Origin: Mollicutes bacterium
Lineage (GTDB): Bacteria > Bacillota_I > Bacilli_A > Izemoplasmatales > Izemoplasmataceae
Assembly (NCBI GenBank): GCA_003552275.1
Contig: PUKL01000130.1
Location: forward strand, 1 to 11,381
Direction: 5' to 3'
DNA: 11,381 nt
Shown: positions 1-7,013 of the stretch, piece by piece
How the letters are laid out: every line of letters begins with the position of its first letter
Numbering within the stretch: the stretch's first letter is position 1
The notes under the pieces: model-generated
Told to the model about the DNA's origin: nothing
Seen by the model: only the letters and a program-made list of their open reading frames with translations
The model's database searches: none
Program-made: the position numbers and the translations under genes

Positions 1-491
1 CCGGAGCTAATTATGACGCCATGCGGGAAGAGGCCTATGCCTTGCGCCGCCATCTTCAAAAAGACGGCTTCCCGGCCTTCATCATGAAGATCCCCGCCAC
101 CGCCGACGGCTTCCGCCTCATGAAAGAGGGCGGAGAAGTGCTCCCCTTCGCCGCGACGGCCGTATTCAACTTCCACCAAGCCATCATGGCGGCGAACATG
201 CAAGCCGAAAGCGTCATCGTCTATGTCGACAGGATGGAAAGAGAAAGCAAGGACCCCTATTCCCTCATAACGGACATACGGGCCCATTTTGACGGTATGA
301 AGACAGTCACCCGCATTCTGGCGGCGAGCCTCAAAGAGCCTTCCCAAGTCGAAAAGGCCTTCATGGCCGGAACACACAAGGTCACCGTCACCACCGCCCT
401 GGCCGAAGAACTCTTCCGCGATGAACAAAGCATCAATGCCGACGCGGCGTTTCGCGCCGATTGGGAAGAAATCAAGAAATCATCACGTTAG
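1..491 (+). CDS. Transaldolase-family protein (5' end outside window)
   Basis: This is the C-terminal part of a small transaldolase or fructose-6-phosphate-aldolase-like protein. The reading frame is open to the first base (codons start at position 3), so the first ATG at position 21 is probably internal and the N-terminus is missing. The segment reading MKIPAT (codons at 84-101) matches the VKIPMT motif of the family, whose lysine forms the Schiff base. Further on, ILAASLKEPSQVEKA followed by GTHKVTVT matches the family stretch ILAASxRxPxHVxEAxLAGA. The usual SPFVGR strand is changed here to VYVDRM, so the protein is a divergent member and its substrate is uncertain. It would act in the cytosol on sugar phosphates in the pentose phosphate pathway. 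The stop codon TAG overlaps the ribosome site of the next gene, which suggests co-transcription. Confidence 0.8.
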   Translation, partial: GANYDAMREEAYALRRHLQKDGFPAFIMKIPATADGFRLMKEGGEVLPFAATAVFNFHQAIMAANMQAESVIVYVDRMERESKDPYSLITDIRAHFDGMKTVTRILAASLKEPSQVEKAFMAGTHKVTVTTALAEELFRDEQSINADAAFRADWEEIKKSSR

Positions 492-503
492 GAGGGAGCC
501 ACC

Positions 504-1226
504 ATGCAGGAAGTCTTCGTGGTGAGCGACATCCACGGACATTATAAAGAGCTCGTGACGGCTTTAGAGGAGGCCGGTTTCGACGAGAATGACGATAATC
601 ACCATCTCTTGTGTCTTGGCGACATGTTCGATCGGGGCCAAGAGAGCAAGGAGGTCTATCTCTTCTTGCGGAGACTCGAAAAGAAGGGCAAGGCCACCGT
701 TCTTCTCGGCAACCACGAGACCTTCCTCATCGAGTTCTTTGCCAGCAAGGACGACCGCGTCCTCTTCAACATCGCTCACAACGGCTTCCAAACGACATTG
801 GAGAGTTTCAGCGGCCTCCCCTACCGCGGGAAACACTCTTTGGCCGTGATGCGGGAGACAATCCGCGCACGGTTCCCTGAACTCAAAGATTGGTTGAAAA
901 ACCTCCCCCTCTTCATCGAGAAAGACGACTATGTCTTCTTGCACGGCGGGGTCGACGGGAGCGACCCCGACTGGCGGAACACCCCCGAAGAAGAAATCGT
1001 CTGGAACTATCAGTCCCGCCTGCCCGCGATCCCGGGCAAAACGATCATCTGCGGCCATGAGAGGATTCCCCACATCCACATGGCGAAAGGATTCACCTCC
1101 CACTCAACAGACGACGAAGATGTCTTCGCCCCCATCGAGGAAAAGGGCGTCGTCCATATCGATGCCGCCGTCGAGACATCCAAACGGATCAACGTCTATC
1201 GGGTGAAGTTGCAAGACCCCCTATGA
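504..1226 (+). CDS. PPP-family metallophosphatase (Ser/Thr phosphatase or ApaH-like)
   Basis: This 240-residue cytosolic metallophosphatase has the full set of PPP-family motifs: DIHGH at residues 9-13, GDMFDRG at 39-45, GNHE at 69-72, HGG at 147-149 and GHE at 184-186. These hold the two metal ions and the substrate phosphate. The length and motif spacing resemble the lambda-type protein phosphatases and the bis(5'-nucleosyl)-tetraphosphatase relatives. The sequence alone does not decide between a phosphoprotein, a dinucleoside polyphosphate or another phosphomonoester. The start is supported by AGGAGG at 490-495, eight bases before the ATG and overlapping the stop of the upstream transaldolase-like gene, so the two are probably translated from one message. 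A strong terminator follows the stop codon directly. No membrane segment or signal peptide is visible. Confidence 0.88.
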   Translation: MQEVFVVSDIHGHYKELVTALEEAGFDENDDNHHLLCLGDMFDRGQESKEVYLFLRRLEKKGKATVLLGNHETFLIEFFASKDDRVLFNIAHNGFQTTLESFSGLPYRGKHSLAVMRETIRARFPELKDWLKNLPLFIEKDDYVFLHGGVDGSDPDWRNTPEEEIVWNYQSRLPAIPGKTIICGHERIPHIHMAKGFTSHSTDDEDVFAPIEEKGVVHIDAAVETSKRINVYRVKLQDPL

Positions 1227-1253
1227 AAAAAAGCGCTCGCGGGCGCTTTTTTC
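1227..1253. terminator. Bidirectional hairpin terminator between converging genes
   Basis: AAAAAAGCGC (1227-1236) and GCGCTTTTTT (1243-1252) form a perfect 10-bp stem with a 6-base loop. It has a T run on the plus strand and the matching A run, which reads as T on the minus strand. It lies immediately after the phosphatase stop and 17 bases beyond the diguanylate cyclase stop, so it can serve both directions. Confidence 0.9.
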
Positions 1254-1269
1254 TTGGATTTCGTTCGAT

Positions 1270-2394
1270 TTATTGGACCCTGACTTTGTTCCGGCCGGAT
1301 TCCTTCGCTTCGTAGAGGGCCTTGTCGACCGCCTCATAACTCGACTTGAAGGGGTCTTCTCCCGTGCTTTCGAGTTCGGCGACACCGATGCTCACGGTCA
1401 GGGATATGTCTTTTTTCCCCGCAAGAAAGACGCGTTTTCCGATTTCTTGGCGGAGACGGTTCGCGAGCACTTCGGCCCCCGCGGTGTCCGTGTGCGAAAG
1501 CAGAAGCATGAACTCTTCGCCGCCCCAACGGCAGACGGTGTCCGATTCGCGGACGTTTCCCACCAAGAAGGAGGCCAGTTCCACGAGCACCTCGTCGCCG
1601 GTTTTGTGGCCGTGGTTGTCGTTCACTTTCTTGAAATGGTCGATGTCGATGAGAAGCAGACTCGCTCTTTGGTTGTAGCGCTTGTTGATGGCGAGTTCAT
1701 AGCGGATTTGTTTTTCGAAAAGACGTCGGTTGGCAAGTTTGGTCAAAGGATCATGGGTGGAGAGTTCCTCGAGCCGGCGGTTCAATCGCTTCAAGGTCAT
1801 GCGATAGCGGAGGTCGTCATATTTGTGGTTGTAGAAGTGGTGACTGGCGAACATCACCCCGGCAAAGATCGCCGTGCCGTTGATGAGATGGGTGAGGAGC
1901 ACCGCATTGTCGTCTTGGAAGAGGACGAGCCCCAAAAGGAAGACGAGGAAGGGGACACCGAAGACCGTCCATTGCCAAGGCGGGCGGATGAAGAGCACGA
2001 GACCGAAGACGAGCAGTTTCACCGTGAAGACGATGATGTGCCCCGTCGTGATCTGGTCGAAGACGCTGATCGTCGCGCTCAAGGCGAGGGTGACGAAGAC
2101 GACGAGCGGGGTGAAACGCCGGCGGAAGTCGTTCCATGCATTCTCTTTGTCTTTGACGAGCTTGTGGCTTGTTATGACGATGACGGCCGCCAACACGGCC
2201 AACAAGAGATGCAGGAGATAGGATGTCAGGATGAAGGGGTATTCTTCGTTGCTCGCTTCGACGAGCCGGATCCTCTCCACATAGAACAAAAACACCGCCT
2301 CGACGCCGAACACCATCGCAAAGAGCACCCGGAGACGGGCGAGATTCGTGCGGGCCAGGGTGTCTTCAACTTTTGTCGGGCGGCTTTCCATCAT
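1270..2394 (-). CDS. Membrane-anchored diguanylate cyclase (GGDEF protein)
   Basis: The protein has 374 residues and makes cyclic di-GMP from two GTP. The N-terminal part holds about six hydrophobic segments (near 21-39, 53-77, 95-114, 117-137, 140-160 and 164-185), a likely membrane sensor with no large outside domain. A short helical linker (about 190-213) leads to the GGDEF domain. This domain starts at DPLTKLANR (215-223), has metal-binding aspartates in LIDIDHFK (248-255) and carries the signature GGEEF at 291-295. An RESD motif at 282-285, five residues before the signature, is an intact RxxD inhibitory site, so product feedback is expected. No EAL or HD-GYP domain is present. The start lies one base after the stop of the M48 protease gene, with GGAG just upstream inside that gene, which indicates translational coupling. 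The ligand sensed by the membrane part is unknown. Confidence 0.92.
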   Translation of the reverse strand: MMESRPTKVEDTLARTNLARLRVLFAMVFGVEAVFLFYVERIRLVEASNEEYPFILTSYLLHLLLAVLAAVIVITSHKLVKDKENAWNDFRRRFTPLVVFVTLALSATISVFDQITTGHIIVFTVKLLVFGLVLFIRPPWQWTVFGVPFLVFLLGLVLFQDDNAVLLTHLINGTAIFAGVMFASHHFYNHKYDDLRYRMTLKRLNRRLEELSTHDPLTKLANRRLFEKQIRYELAINKRYNQRASLLLIDIDHFKKVNDNHGHKTGDEVLVELASFLVGNVRESDTVCRWGGEEFMLLLSHTDTAGAEVLANRLRQEIGKRVFLAGKKDISLTVSIGVAELESTGEDPFKSSYEAVDKALYEAKESGRNKVRVQ

Positions 2395-2395
2395 G

Positions 2396-3628
2396 TCACA
2401 AACGCTCCAATGCCCCCACCCTGTCCTTGATGGGCGGGTGGCTGTAGTGGAGGAACACGAACAACGGATGCGGGGTCAGATGGGAGAAGTTCTCTCGCGC
2501 GAGGACTTTCAGCGCGCTTTGCATGGTCTTTTGGCTCGTGCTTTCGGCGGCGAAACGGTCCGCCTTGTATTCGGCCTTGCGGGAGAAGACGTTCCCCGCC
2601 ATGTTGATGAGGAGGGTCACCGGGTTGACGACGATGGCGAAAAGCAAAAGCCCGAACGCGAACAAAGGCTCATCGAGACCGAAAGCGGCATAGATCGCGT
2701 CGATGGAGATGAAGAGATAGAGCAGGGCCAAGACGATCGCGAGTGTCGTGCTCGAAAGCAGGAGGTTCTTGAGCACGTCTTTGTGTTTGGCGTGGCCGAT
2801 CTCGTGGGCCAACACGGCGACGACTTCGTCATCGCTCATCTTGTCTAGGAGGGTGTCGAAGAGAACGACGTTCTTGAAGCGGCCGAAGCCCGAAAAGAAG
2901 GCATTGAGTTTCGTCGAGCGCCGCGAGGCGTCCATGACACTGATCTTCTTCACTTCATAGTTCTCTTTTTTCGCCAGATTCTCGATTTTTTCTTTCAGCT
3001 CGCCCTCTTCAAGCGGGGTGAGCTTGTTGAAGAGGGGGACGAAGATTTTCACATAGGAGAGGTTGACAAAAAGGAAGATCGCCATCACGGCGATGAAGGC
3101 ATAGAGGAAGAAAAGGGAGCCCGCGACCTCATGGAGCCAAACGAGGAGGAGGATGATGCCGCCGCCGAAGATGACGGTGAGGAAGAGGCGGATGATGGTG
3201 TCGCGGATGAACAGTTTCACCGTCGAGCGATTGAAACCGTAACGCTCCTCGATCGAGAAGGTGCTGTAGGCACGGAAGAAGATCGAGACGATGAAACTCG
3301 CCAGAAAGAGGATGCCCAAGAAGAGGAGGTTCTGTAGATAGACACTTCCCGACCAATCCTGCACGGCTTCCGCGAGCGAGGCGAAATGTCCGCCGGCGAG
3401 CAACGCCAACACGAGGAGGAAATAAAGCGTCGCCCGGATGGTGGAGAGTCTTTCGTTCTCTCCCGAATAGGCCCGCCATTTCTCGTAGGATTCTTGGTCG
3501 TAGACGTCCTTGACGTTGTCCGGGATGGGGAGAAAGCGGGCTTTGTTGTTGAGGTGGGAAGTGAAAAAGTCGAAAAGGTTCATGAGGATGAAGATGCCGA
3601 TCACAAGCCAGAATATTGCGGTTTCCAT
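2396..3628 (-). CDS. M48 family metallopeptidase, Ste24/CAAX protease-like
   Basis: This is an integral membrane zinc protease of 410 residues. The zinc site is HEIGH at 275-279, inside VLAHEIGHAKHKD, and the third ligand is the glutamate of EYKAD at 353-357. A C-terminal HYSHPPIKDRV segment matches the conserved end of Ste24-type enzymes. About seven hydrophobic segments (near 3-22, 66-85, 100-122, 144-166, 172-196, 289-309 and 322-345) give the typical Ste24 layout with the zinc motif between segments 5 and 6. Family members cleave membrane or prenylated substrates; in bacteria the role is usually membrane protein quality control. The start chosen is the ATG at 3628, nine bases after AGGAG. 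An earlier in-frame ATG at 3727 would run back through the promoter and the rhomboid terminator and is not credible. The next gene, a diguanylate cyclase, begins one base after its stop. Confidence 0.9.
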   Translation of the reverse strand: METAIFWLVIGIFILMNLFDFFTSHLNNKARFLPIPDNVKDVYDQESYEKWRAYSGENERLSTIRATLYFLLVLALLAGGHFASLAEAVQDWSGSVYLQNLLFLGILFLASFIVSIFFRAYSTFSIEERYGFNRSTVKLFIRDTIIRLFLTVIFGGGIILLLVWLHEVAGSLFFLYAFIAVMAIFLFVNLSYVKIFVPLFNKLTPLEEGELKEKIENLAKKENYEVKKISVMDASRRSTKLNAFFSGFGRFKNVVLFDTLLDKMSDDEVVAVLAHEIGHAKHKDVLKNLLLSSTTLAIVLALLYLFISIDAIYAAFGLDEPLFAFGLLLFAIVVNPVTLLINMAGNVFSRKAEYKADRFAAESTSQKTMQSALKVLARENFSHLTPHPLFVFLHYSHPPIKDRVGALERL

Positions 3629-3665
3629 AATCGTCGACTCCTTATTGTATGTCTTGTCATTGCCT

Positions 3666-3674
3666 ATTATATCA
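3666..3674 (-). promoter_or_regulatory. Extended -10 promoter for the M48 protease-diguanylate cyclase pair
   Basis: Read on the minus strand, TGATATAAT (3674 to 3666) is a perfect extended -10 element. The -35 is weak: the best hexamer upstream matches only about half of TTGACA, as is usual when TGn is present. The expected start of transcription is near 3659, giving a leader of about 30 bases to the ATG at 3628. It sits directly downstream of the rhomboid terminator. Confidence 0.75.
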
Positions 3675-3696
3675 TTGTTTCGCCTCGGTTCGACAT

Positions 3697-3720
3697 AAAA
3701 AAGGGACGTGTTCACGTCCC
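3697..3720 (-). terminator. Terminator after the rhomboid gene
   Basis: On the minus strand GGGACGTG (3720-3713) pairs with CACGTCCC (3710-3703), followed by a six-base T run at 3702-3697. The hairpin begins four bases after the rhomboid stop codon. Only about 22 bases separate the T run from the next promoter's -10. Confidence 0.88.
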
Positions 3721-3723
3721 TCA

Positions 3724-4479
3724 TCATTTGAAATAGCGGTCATAACGACCGAAAGGATCGTCGTCATCTTCGTCCTCGATCTCGATATCGGCGTCGATGA
3801 CATCATCCTCGGCCGGATCGATATAGCCCTCACCATAGGGGTCTTCGAATCCCCTGCGTCGCCTTCCGCCGCCGGGGCCGCCCGGATAGGGGAGTGCCAT
3901 GGCGACAAGGAATCCCGCCATGAGACCCCCGATGTGGCCGGGGATGCTGATGTTGGGATAGAGGAAGGTGAAAACGACATTGAGGATGATCAATCCGCGG
4001 ATGCTCGAGATGTCACTCGGCGCGAACCAGTCGGGATGGCGCATCGTGAGATACAAGAAAGCGCCGAGGACGCCGAAGATGGCACCGCTGATACCGACCG
4101 TCGGGCGCATGTCACCCATTTCCACCAAGTACCAATCCCAGCCGACGATCGCCAGACTGGCGAGGATGCCCGAACCGAAGAAGATGACGGCGAACCGCCG
4201 CGAGCCGATGATCCTTTCCAAAGCGGCGCTGAAGATGAGAATGCCGAAGAAGGTGTTGAAGAGATAGTGCAAAAGGTCGCCATGGACGAGCCAGACGGTG
4301 AAGAGGCGCCACCATTCCTCCCTTTCGACGATATAGGGTGTGTACAGGGCGAAACGCTGGAACATCTCCGTGTTCAACTGGGTCCAAAAATGAAAGACCG
4401 TCACCACGAAGATGAGGATGATGGAAATGGGATTCTGTTCATAAGCACGACGGTAGGGGTCGCGGGCGAAGACACTCAT
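3724..4479 (-). CDS. Rhomboid-family intramembrane serine protease
   Basis: The protein has 251 residues and cleaves transmembrane segments of other proteins inside the bilayer. The catalytic serine is Ser131 in GISG (129-132) and the catalytic histidine is His182 in GHIGG (181-185). The HYLFN segment (His71, Asn75) matches the oxyanion-region HxxxN of bacterial rhomboids. Six hydrophobic segments are visible, near 17-33, 60-83, 97-115, 127-145, 161-178 and 181-197. After the last one comes a Gly/Pro/Arg stretch (199-209) and a strongly acidic tail to residue 251, expected on the cytosolic side. This tail is not part of the catalytic core. The stop of the upstream hydrolase and this ATG share one base (TGATG) and GGGAGG lies just upstream, so the two genes are translationally coupled. 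A terminator follows at once. Natural substrates are unknown. Confidence 0.92.
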   Translation of the reverse strand: MSVFARDPYRRAYEQNPISIILIFVVTVFHFWTQLNTEMFQRFALYTPYIVEREEWWRLFTVWLVHGDLLHYLFNTFFGILIFSAALERIIGSRRFAVIFFGSGILASLAIVGWDWYLVEMGDMRPTVGISGAIFGVLGAFLYLTMRHPDWFAPSDISSIRGLIILNVVFTFLYPNISIPGHIGGLMAGFLVAMALPYPGGPGGGRRRRGFEDPYGEGYIDPAEDDVIDADIEIEDEDDDDPFGRYDRYFK

Positions 4480-5594
4480 CAGGCATCGCCTCCCTTTTTG
4501 TCGAAGAGGATGAGCGGCACCTTCATCTCGTCTTCGGTCATGCCCGCATGATGGGCTTTGTGTGTGACCTTGTCACTGAGTTTGAACATGTATCTGTCCT
4601 TGGCGACGGCGATGAAGTCACCGAGTGTCTCTTCGACAAGATGATGGGGCTTCCCCTTGCCCAAGAGACCCTTGCCGAGGAGTTCCTTTTTCGTGTAGAG
4701 TTCGAAGGCGTGGGAGAAGTGTTCGTTGAAGAACGTGATGAAGTGTTCGTGCGAGCCTTCGCGGATGAAGAAGTTCGTCATCCGGGGCTCGTTCGCCGGC
4801 AGATGCCGGAACGTGGCGGTGATATCGTGGAAATCGAAGAGCGGAATCTCTTCGACGTCGACGAGACCGTGGTCGGCCGTGACGATGACGAGGGTGTCTT
4901 CGTCCATGTCTTCGGCGAACGCGGCGATCAGGTCGTTCTGTTTGCGGACGGCTTTGCGCACGGAAGCGTCGGTGGTCCCGTTATGGTGGGCCAGAATGTC
5001 GGGCTCCCGGCTGTATATGTAGGCGGCCGTCCGCTCGTGTTTCCTCTTGAAGGTCTTGTAGCGTTCGATACCTTCGGCGAACGTTTCATGGCCTTCGTCA
5101 TCGATGGGGGTGGGATGGAAGATGGCGGTCTTCACACCGGGGTCGCTCCGCTTGATCTTCGTGAAGAAATCTTCATAGGCGAAATGCTTCTCGTGGAAAC
5201 CGGCGGGAATCTTTTTCTTGTCGTCATAGAAGTCGGTCCCCATGAAAATTTCATAATGGATGTCCTCTTTGGGAAAATAGAGGAACCAGCCCAAGAAGCC
5301 GGTCTCCAACGGTGTCTTGCCCGTGAGCAAGGCCGTCGTCGCCGCCGTGGTGGTGGCGGGGAACACCGACGTCAACGTGTCTTTTCGGTGTCGGCGGAGA
5401 AAACTGTCCTCTTCCAGATGCATCTTCATGAGGCTTTCGCCCAGACCGTCGAGAAGGAACACGAGGACGTGTTTGTGGTCCTTCTTCAACCATTGGTCCA
5501 AAGAACGGAGCGTGGGGTGGTCGTGGTCGGCTCCGTAGCGTGCAAGTAGCGAAGAAGCGATATTGACGATCGAATGTGTGTAGTCGGGTCGCAT
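4479..5594 (-). CDS. Alkaline-phosphatase-superfamily hydrolase (type I phosphodiesterase/nucleotide pyrophosphatase-like)
   Basis: This 371-residue protein belongs to the metal-dependent alkaline phosphatase superfamily, closest to the type I phosphodiesterase/nucleotide pyrophosphatase group. Visible landmarks, numbered from the chosen start, are the metal aspartate in LLDGLG (Asp49), a candidate nucleophile in FPATTTAATT (Thr81-83), PDILAHH (Asp199 with His203 or His204), TADHG (Asp241, His242) and a late AHHAGMTEDE (His349). These are the residues expected for a two-zinc site. I see no signal peptide or membrane segment, so it is probably cytosolic. Its substrate (nucleotide sugar, lipid head group, phosphonate or other) cannot be told. 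The reading frame could start at a GTG at 5600, but GAGGGG sits five bases before the ATG at 5594 and directly abuts the GTG, so the ATG is preferred. It is the first gene of a pair with the rhomboid protease. Confidence 0.85.
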   Translation of the reverse strand: MRPDYTHSIVNIASSLLARYGADHDHPTLRSLDQWLKKDHKHVLVFLLDGLGESLMKMHLEEDSFLRRHRKDTLTSVFPATTTAATTALLTGKTPLETGFLGWFLYFPKEDIHYEIFMGTDFYDDKKKIPAGFHEKHFAYEDFFTKIKRSDPGVKTAIFHPTPIDDEGHETFAEGIERYKTFKRKHERTAAYIYSREPDILAHHNGTTDASVRKAVRKQNDLIAAFAEDMDEDTLVIVTADHGLVDVEEIPLFDFHDITATFRHLPANEPRMTNFFIREGSHEHFITFFNEHFSHAFELYTKKELLGKGLLGKGKPHHLVEETLGDFIAVAKDRYMFKLSDKVTHKAHHAGMTEDEMKVPLILFDKKGGDA

Positions 5595-5643
5595 GGACAC
5601 CCCTCATTTCGGCATTCGCCTTCCTCAGGCGGGCTTATCGTCT

Positions 5644-5672
5644 ATTATATGCGATAAAGACCATCTTTGCAA
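5644..5672 (-). promoter_or_regulatory. Sigma-A type promoter for the hydrolase-rhomboid pair
   Basis: On the minus strand TTGCAA (5672-5667) and TATAAT (5649-5644) are separated by 17 bases, an optimal spacing with a perfect -10 and a 4/6 -35. The leader to the ATG at 5594 is about 45 bases. It diverges from the dehydrogenase promoter about 80 bases away. Confidence 0.75.
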
Positions 5673-5730
5673 CGCAATCACACTAGCCATGAACGTTTCG
5701 AGATTGTGGGGCAAAAGGCGAGCCGACCGC

Positions 5731-5759
5731 ATGCAAAGAGCTAGCATCCATGCTATAAT
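5731..5759 (+). promoter_or_regulatory. Extended -10 promoter for the alcohol dehydrogenase operon
   Basis: TGCTATAAT at 5751-5759 is a perfect extended -10. ATGCAA at 5731-5736 lies at the 17-base -35 position and matches the consensus poorly. The leader to the GTG start at 5831 is about 65 bases. It holds no clear hairpin that I can see. Confidence 0.72.
5742..5755. promoter_or_regulatory. Palindrome touching the -10, candidate operator
   Basis: TAGCAT (5742-5747) and ATGCTA (5750-5755) form a perfect 6-bp inverted repeat with a 2-base centre. It occupies the spacer and the first two bases of the -10 of the dehydrogenase promoter, where a bound repressor would block RNA polymerase. The operon encodes its own helix-turn-helix protein, a possible binder. 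This is inference from position only. Confidence 0.45.
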
Positions 5760-5830
5760 ATGAAAAGATGCACGGCATGCCCGTCGCATCAGGGCAGGAT
5801 CACAATAAGGAAGGTAAGGATGTGTGAAAC

Positions 5831-6991
5831 GTGGAAAACTTCAACTACAAAAGCCCCACCAGGATCGTTTTCGGCAAAGACGAAATCGAGAGTCTCCCCG
5901 AACTGCTGCGGGAGGCCGAAGCCCAACGGGTCCTCTTGGTGTACGGCCGGAAGGCCATCAAGGATCTGGGCATCTATAAGCGGATCCAAGAGATCGCTTC
6001 CACCATGGACATCGAACTATACGAAGAAGCCGGTGTCCGTCCCAACCCCGAGCTCGAAAGCGTCAAGAGCGGCCGAAGAAAAGTGATCGAACACGGTATA
6101 GACTTCATCCTCGCCGCCGGGGGCGGCAGCGTCATGGATTGCGCCAAGGCCATCGCTTTCTCCGCCTTCAAGAAAGAAGAAGAGATCTGGGATGTCTTCT
6201 TGAAAAAGACCCCGCTGAAGCGGGCGCTCCCCCTCGGCGTCATCGTCACCATGGCCGCCACGGGTAGCGAGACGAACGGCAACACCGTCATCAGCAACGA
6301 CGAGACGAAAGACAAGACCAGCATCAAAGACGACAAACTCATCCCCGCCTTCGCCATCATCGACCCTTCGTACACGGTGGGGATGTCGAAAGAGAAGACC
6401 GTCGCCGGCAGCATCGACATCATGACCCACGTCTTCGAACAATACTTCTCCCCCACGAGACACACCTCGACGAGCGACTACATGTCGATCGGCATCCTGA
6501 AGAGTGTCGTCGAAAACACCCAAAAGATCCTGCAAGGCAAAGACACCTACAACACCCGCGCCAATCTCTCCTGGGCCTCGACCATCGCCTTGAACTGGAT
6601 CCTCCAACAAGGAAAGAAAGGGGATTGGGCCTCCCACCACATCTCGTATCCGCCGACCTCGAAATACGGTCTCACCCACGGATACGCCTTGGCCGTCATC
6701 CATCCCGCCTGGATGAAGATGGCGCTCGCCGAGAACCCCGCCGTCATGCGGCCCAAACTCGCCAAGATCGGCGCCGAACTCTTCGCCGACGGTCATCCTT
6801 CGCAAATCGTGAAGTCCCTGATGAATCTCTATGCGTCATGGGGGGCCCCGACGAGCTTCAAAGACATGGGCATCACCATCGATGAAGAGGAGGCCACGGA
6901 ATTCGCCAAGAAGGCGACTTTCTCCGGAAGCCTCGGCAGTGTCGTGAAAATCACGGGCCCCATGGCCAAAGAACTCTACCTAAACTGTTGA
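5831..6991 (+). CDS. Iron-containing alcohol dehydrogenase, YqhD/BdhA-like
   Basis: This 386-residue cytosolic oxidoreductase belongs to the group III (iron-activated) alcohol dehydrogenases and reduces aldehydes to alcohols, most likely with NADPH. The nucleotide-binding GGGS is at 97-100 and the family motif ATGSETN at 143-149. The four metal ligands expected from YqhD are present: Asp196 and His200 in SIDIMTH, His269 in DWASH and His283 in LTHG. Length and order of motifs are normal for the butanol-dehydrogenase-type branch. Translation must begin at GTG 5831: an in-frame TGA lies at 5825-5827, and TAAGGA at 5815-5820 is a moderate ribosome site 10 bases upstream. It is first in an operon with a small regulator gene 22 bases downstream. 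It probably serves fermentative electron disposal or aldehyde detoxification; the actual substrate is not shown. Confidence 0.93.
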   Translation: MENFNYKSPTRIVFGKDEIESLPELLREAEAQRVLLVYGRKAIKDLGIYKRIQEIASTMDIELYEEAGVRPNPELESVKSGRRKVIEHGIDFILAAGGGSVMDCAKAIAFSAFKKEEEIWDVFLKKTPLKRALPLGVIVTMAATGSETNGNTVISNDETKDKTSIKDDKLIPAFAIIDPSYTVGMSKEKTVAGSIDIMTHVFEQYFSPTRHTSTSDYMSIGILKSVVENTQKILQGKDTYNTRANLSWASTIALNWILQQGKKGDWASHHISYPPTSKYGLTHGYALAVIHPAWMKMALAENPAVMRPKLAKIGAELFADGHPSQIVKSLMNLYASWGAPTSFKDMGITIDEEEATEFAKKATFSGSLGSVVKITGPMAKELYLNC

Positions 6992-7013
6992 CAGGTTGAA
7001 AGCGAGGAACACC

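Noticed and set aside
504..1226. Calling the phosphatase specifically ApaH, PrpE or a named protein phosphatase
   Set aside because: The PPP motifs are shared by all of these; nothing visible in the sequence fixes the substrate.
1273..2430. Long plus-strand frame of 385 codons opposite the diguanylate cyclase gene
   Set aside because: It is antisense to a gene with clear GGDEF motifs, has no ribosome site or known domain, and its Asp/Glu/Arg-rich composition is what GC-biased third codon positions produce on the opposite strand.
3629..3727. 33-residue N-terminal extension of the M48 protease starting at ATG 3727
   Set aside because: The extension would be encoded by the rhomboid terminator and the promoter itself; a good ribosome site precedes ATG 3628.
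3649..4551. Plus-strand frame of 300 codons opposite the rhomboid gene
   Set aside because: It runs through the M48 promoter and the rhomboid terminator, has low-complexity Asp/Glu-rich translation, and is antisense to a well-supported protease.
4548..5549. Plus-strand frame of 333 codons opposite the alkaline-phosphatase-superfamily gene
   Set aside because: It is Val/Glu/Gly-biased without motifs; the minus-strand gene has the complete metal-site residues.
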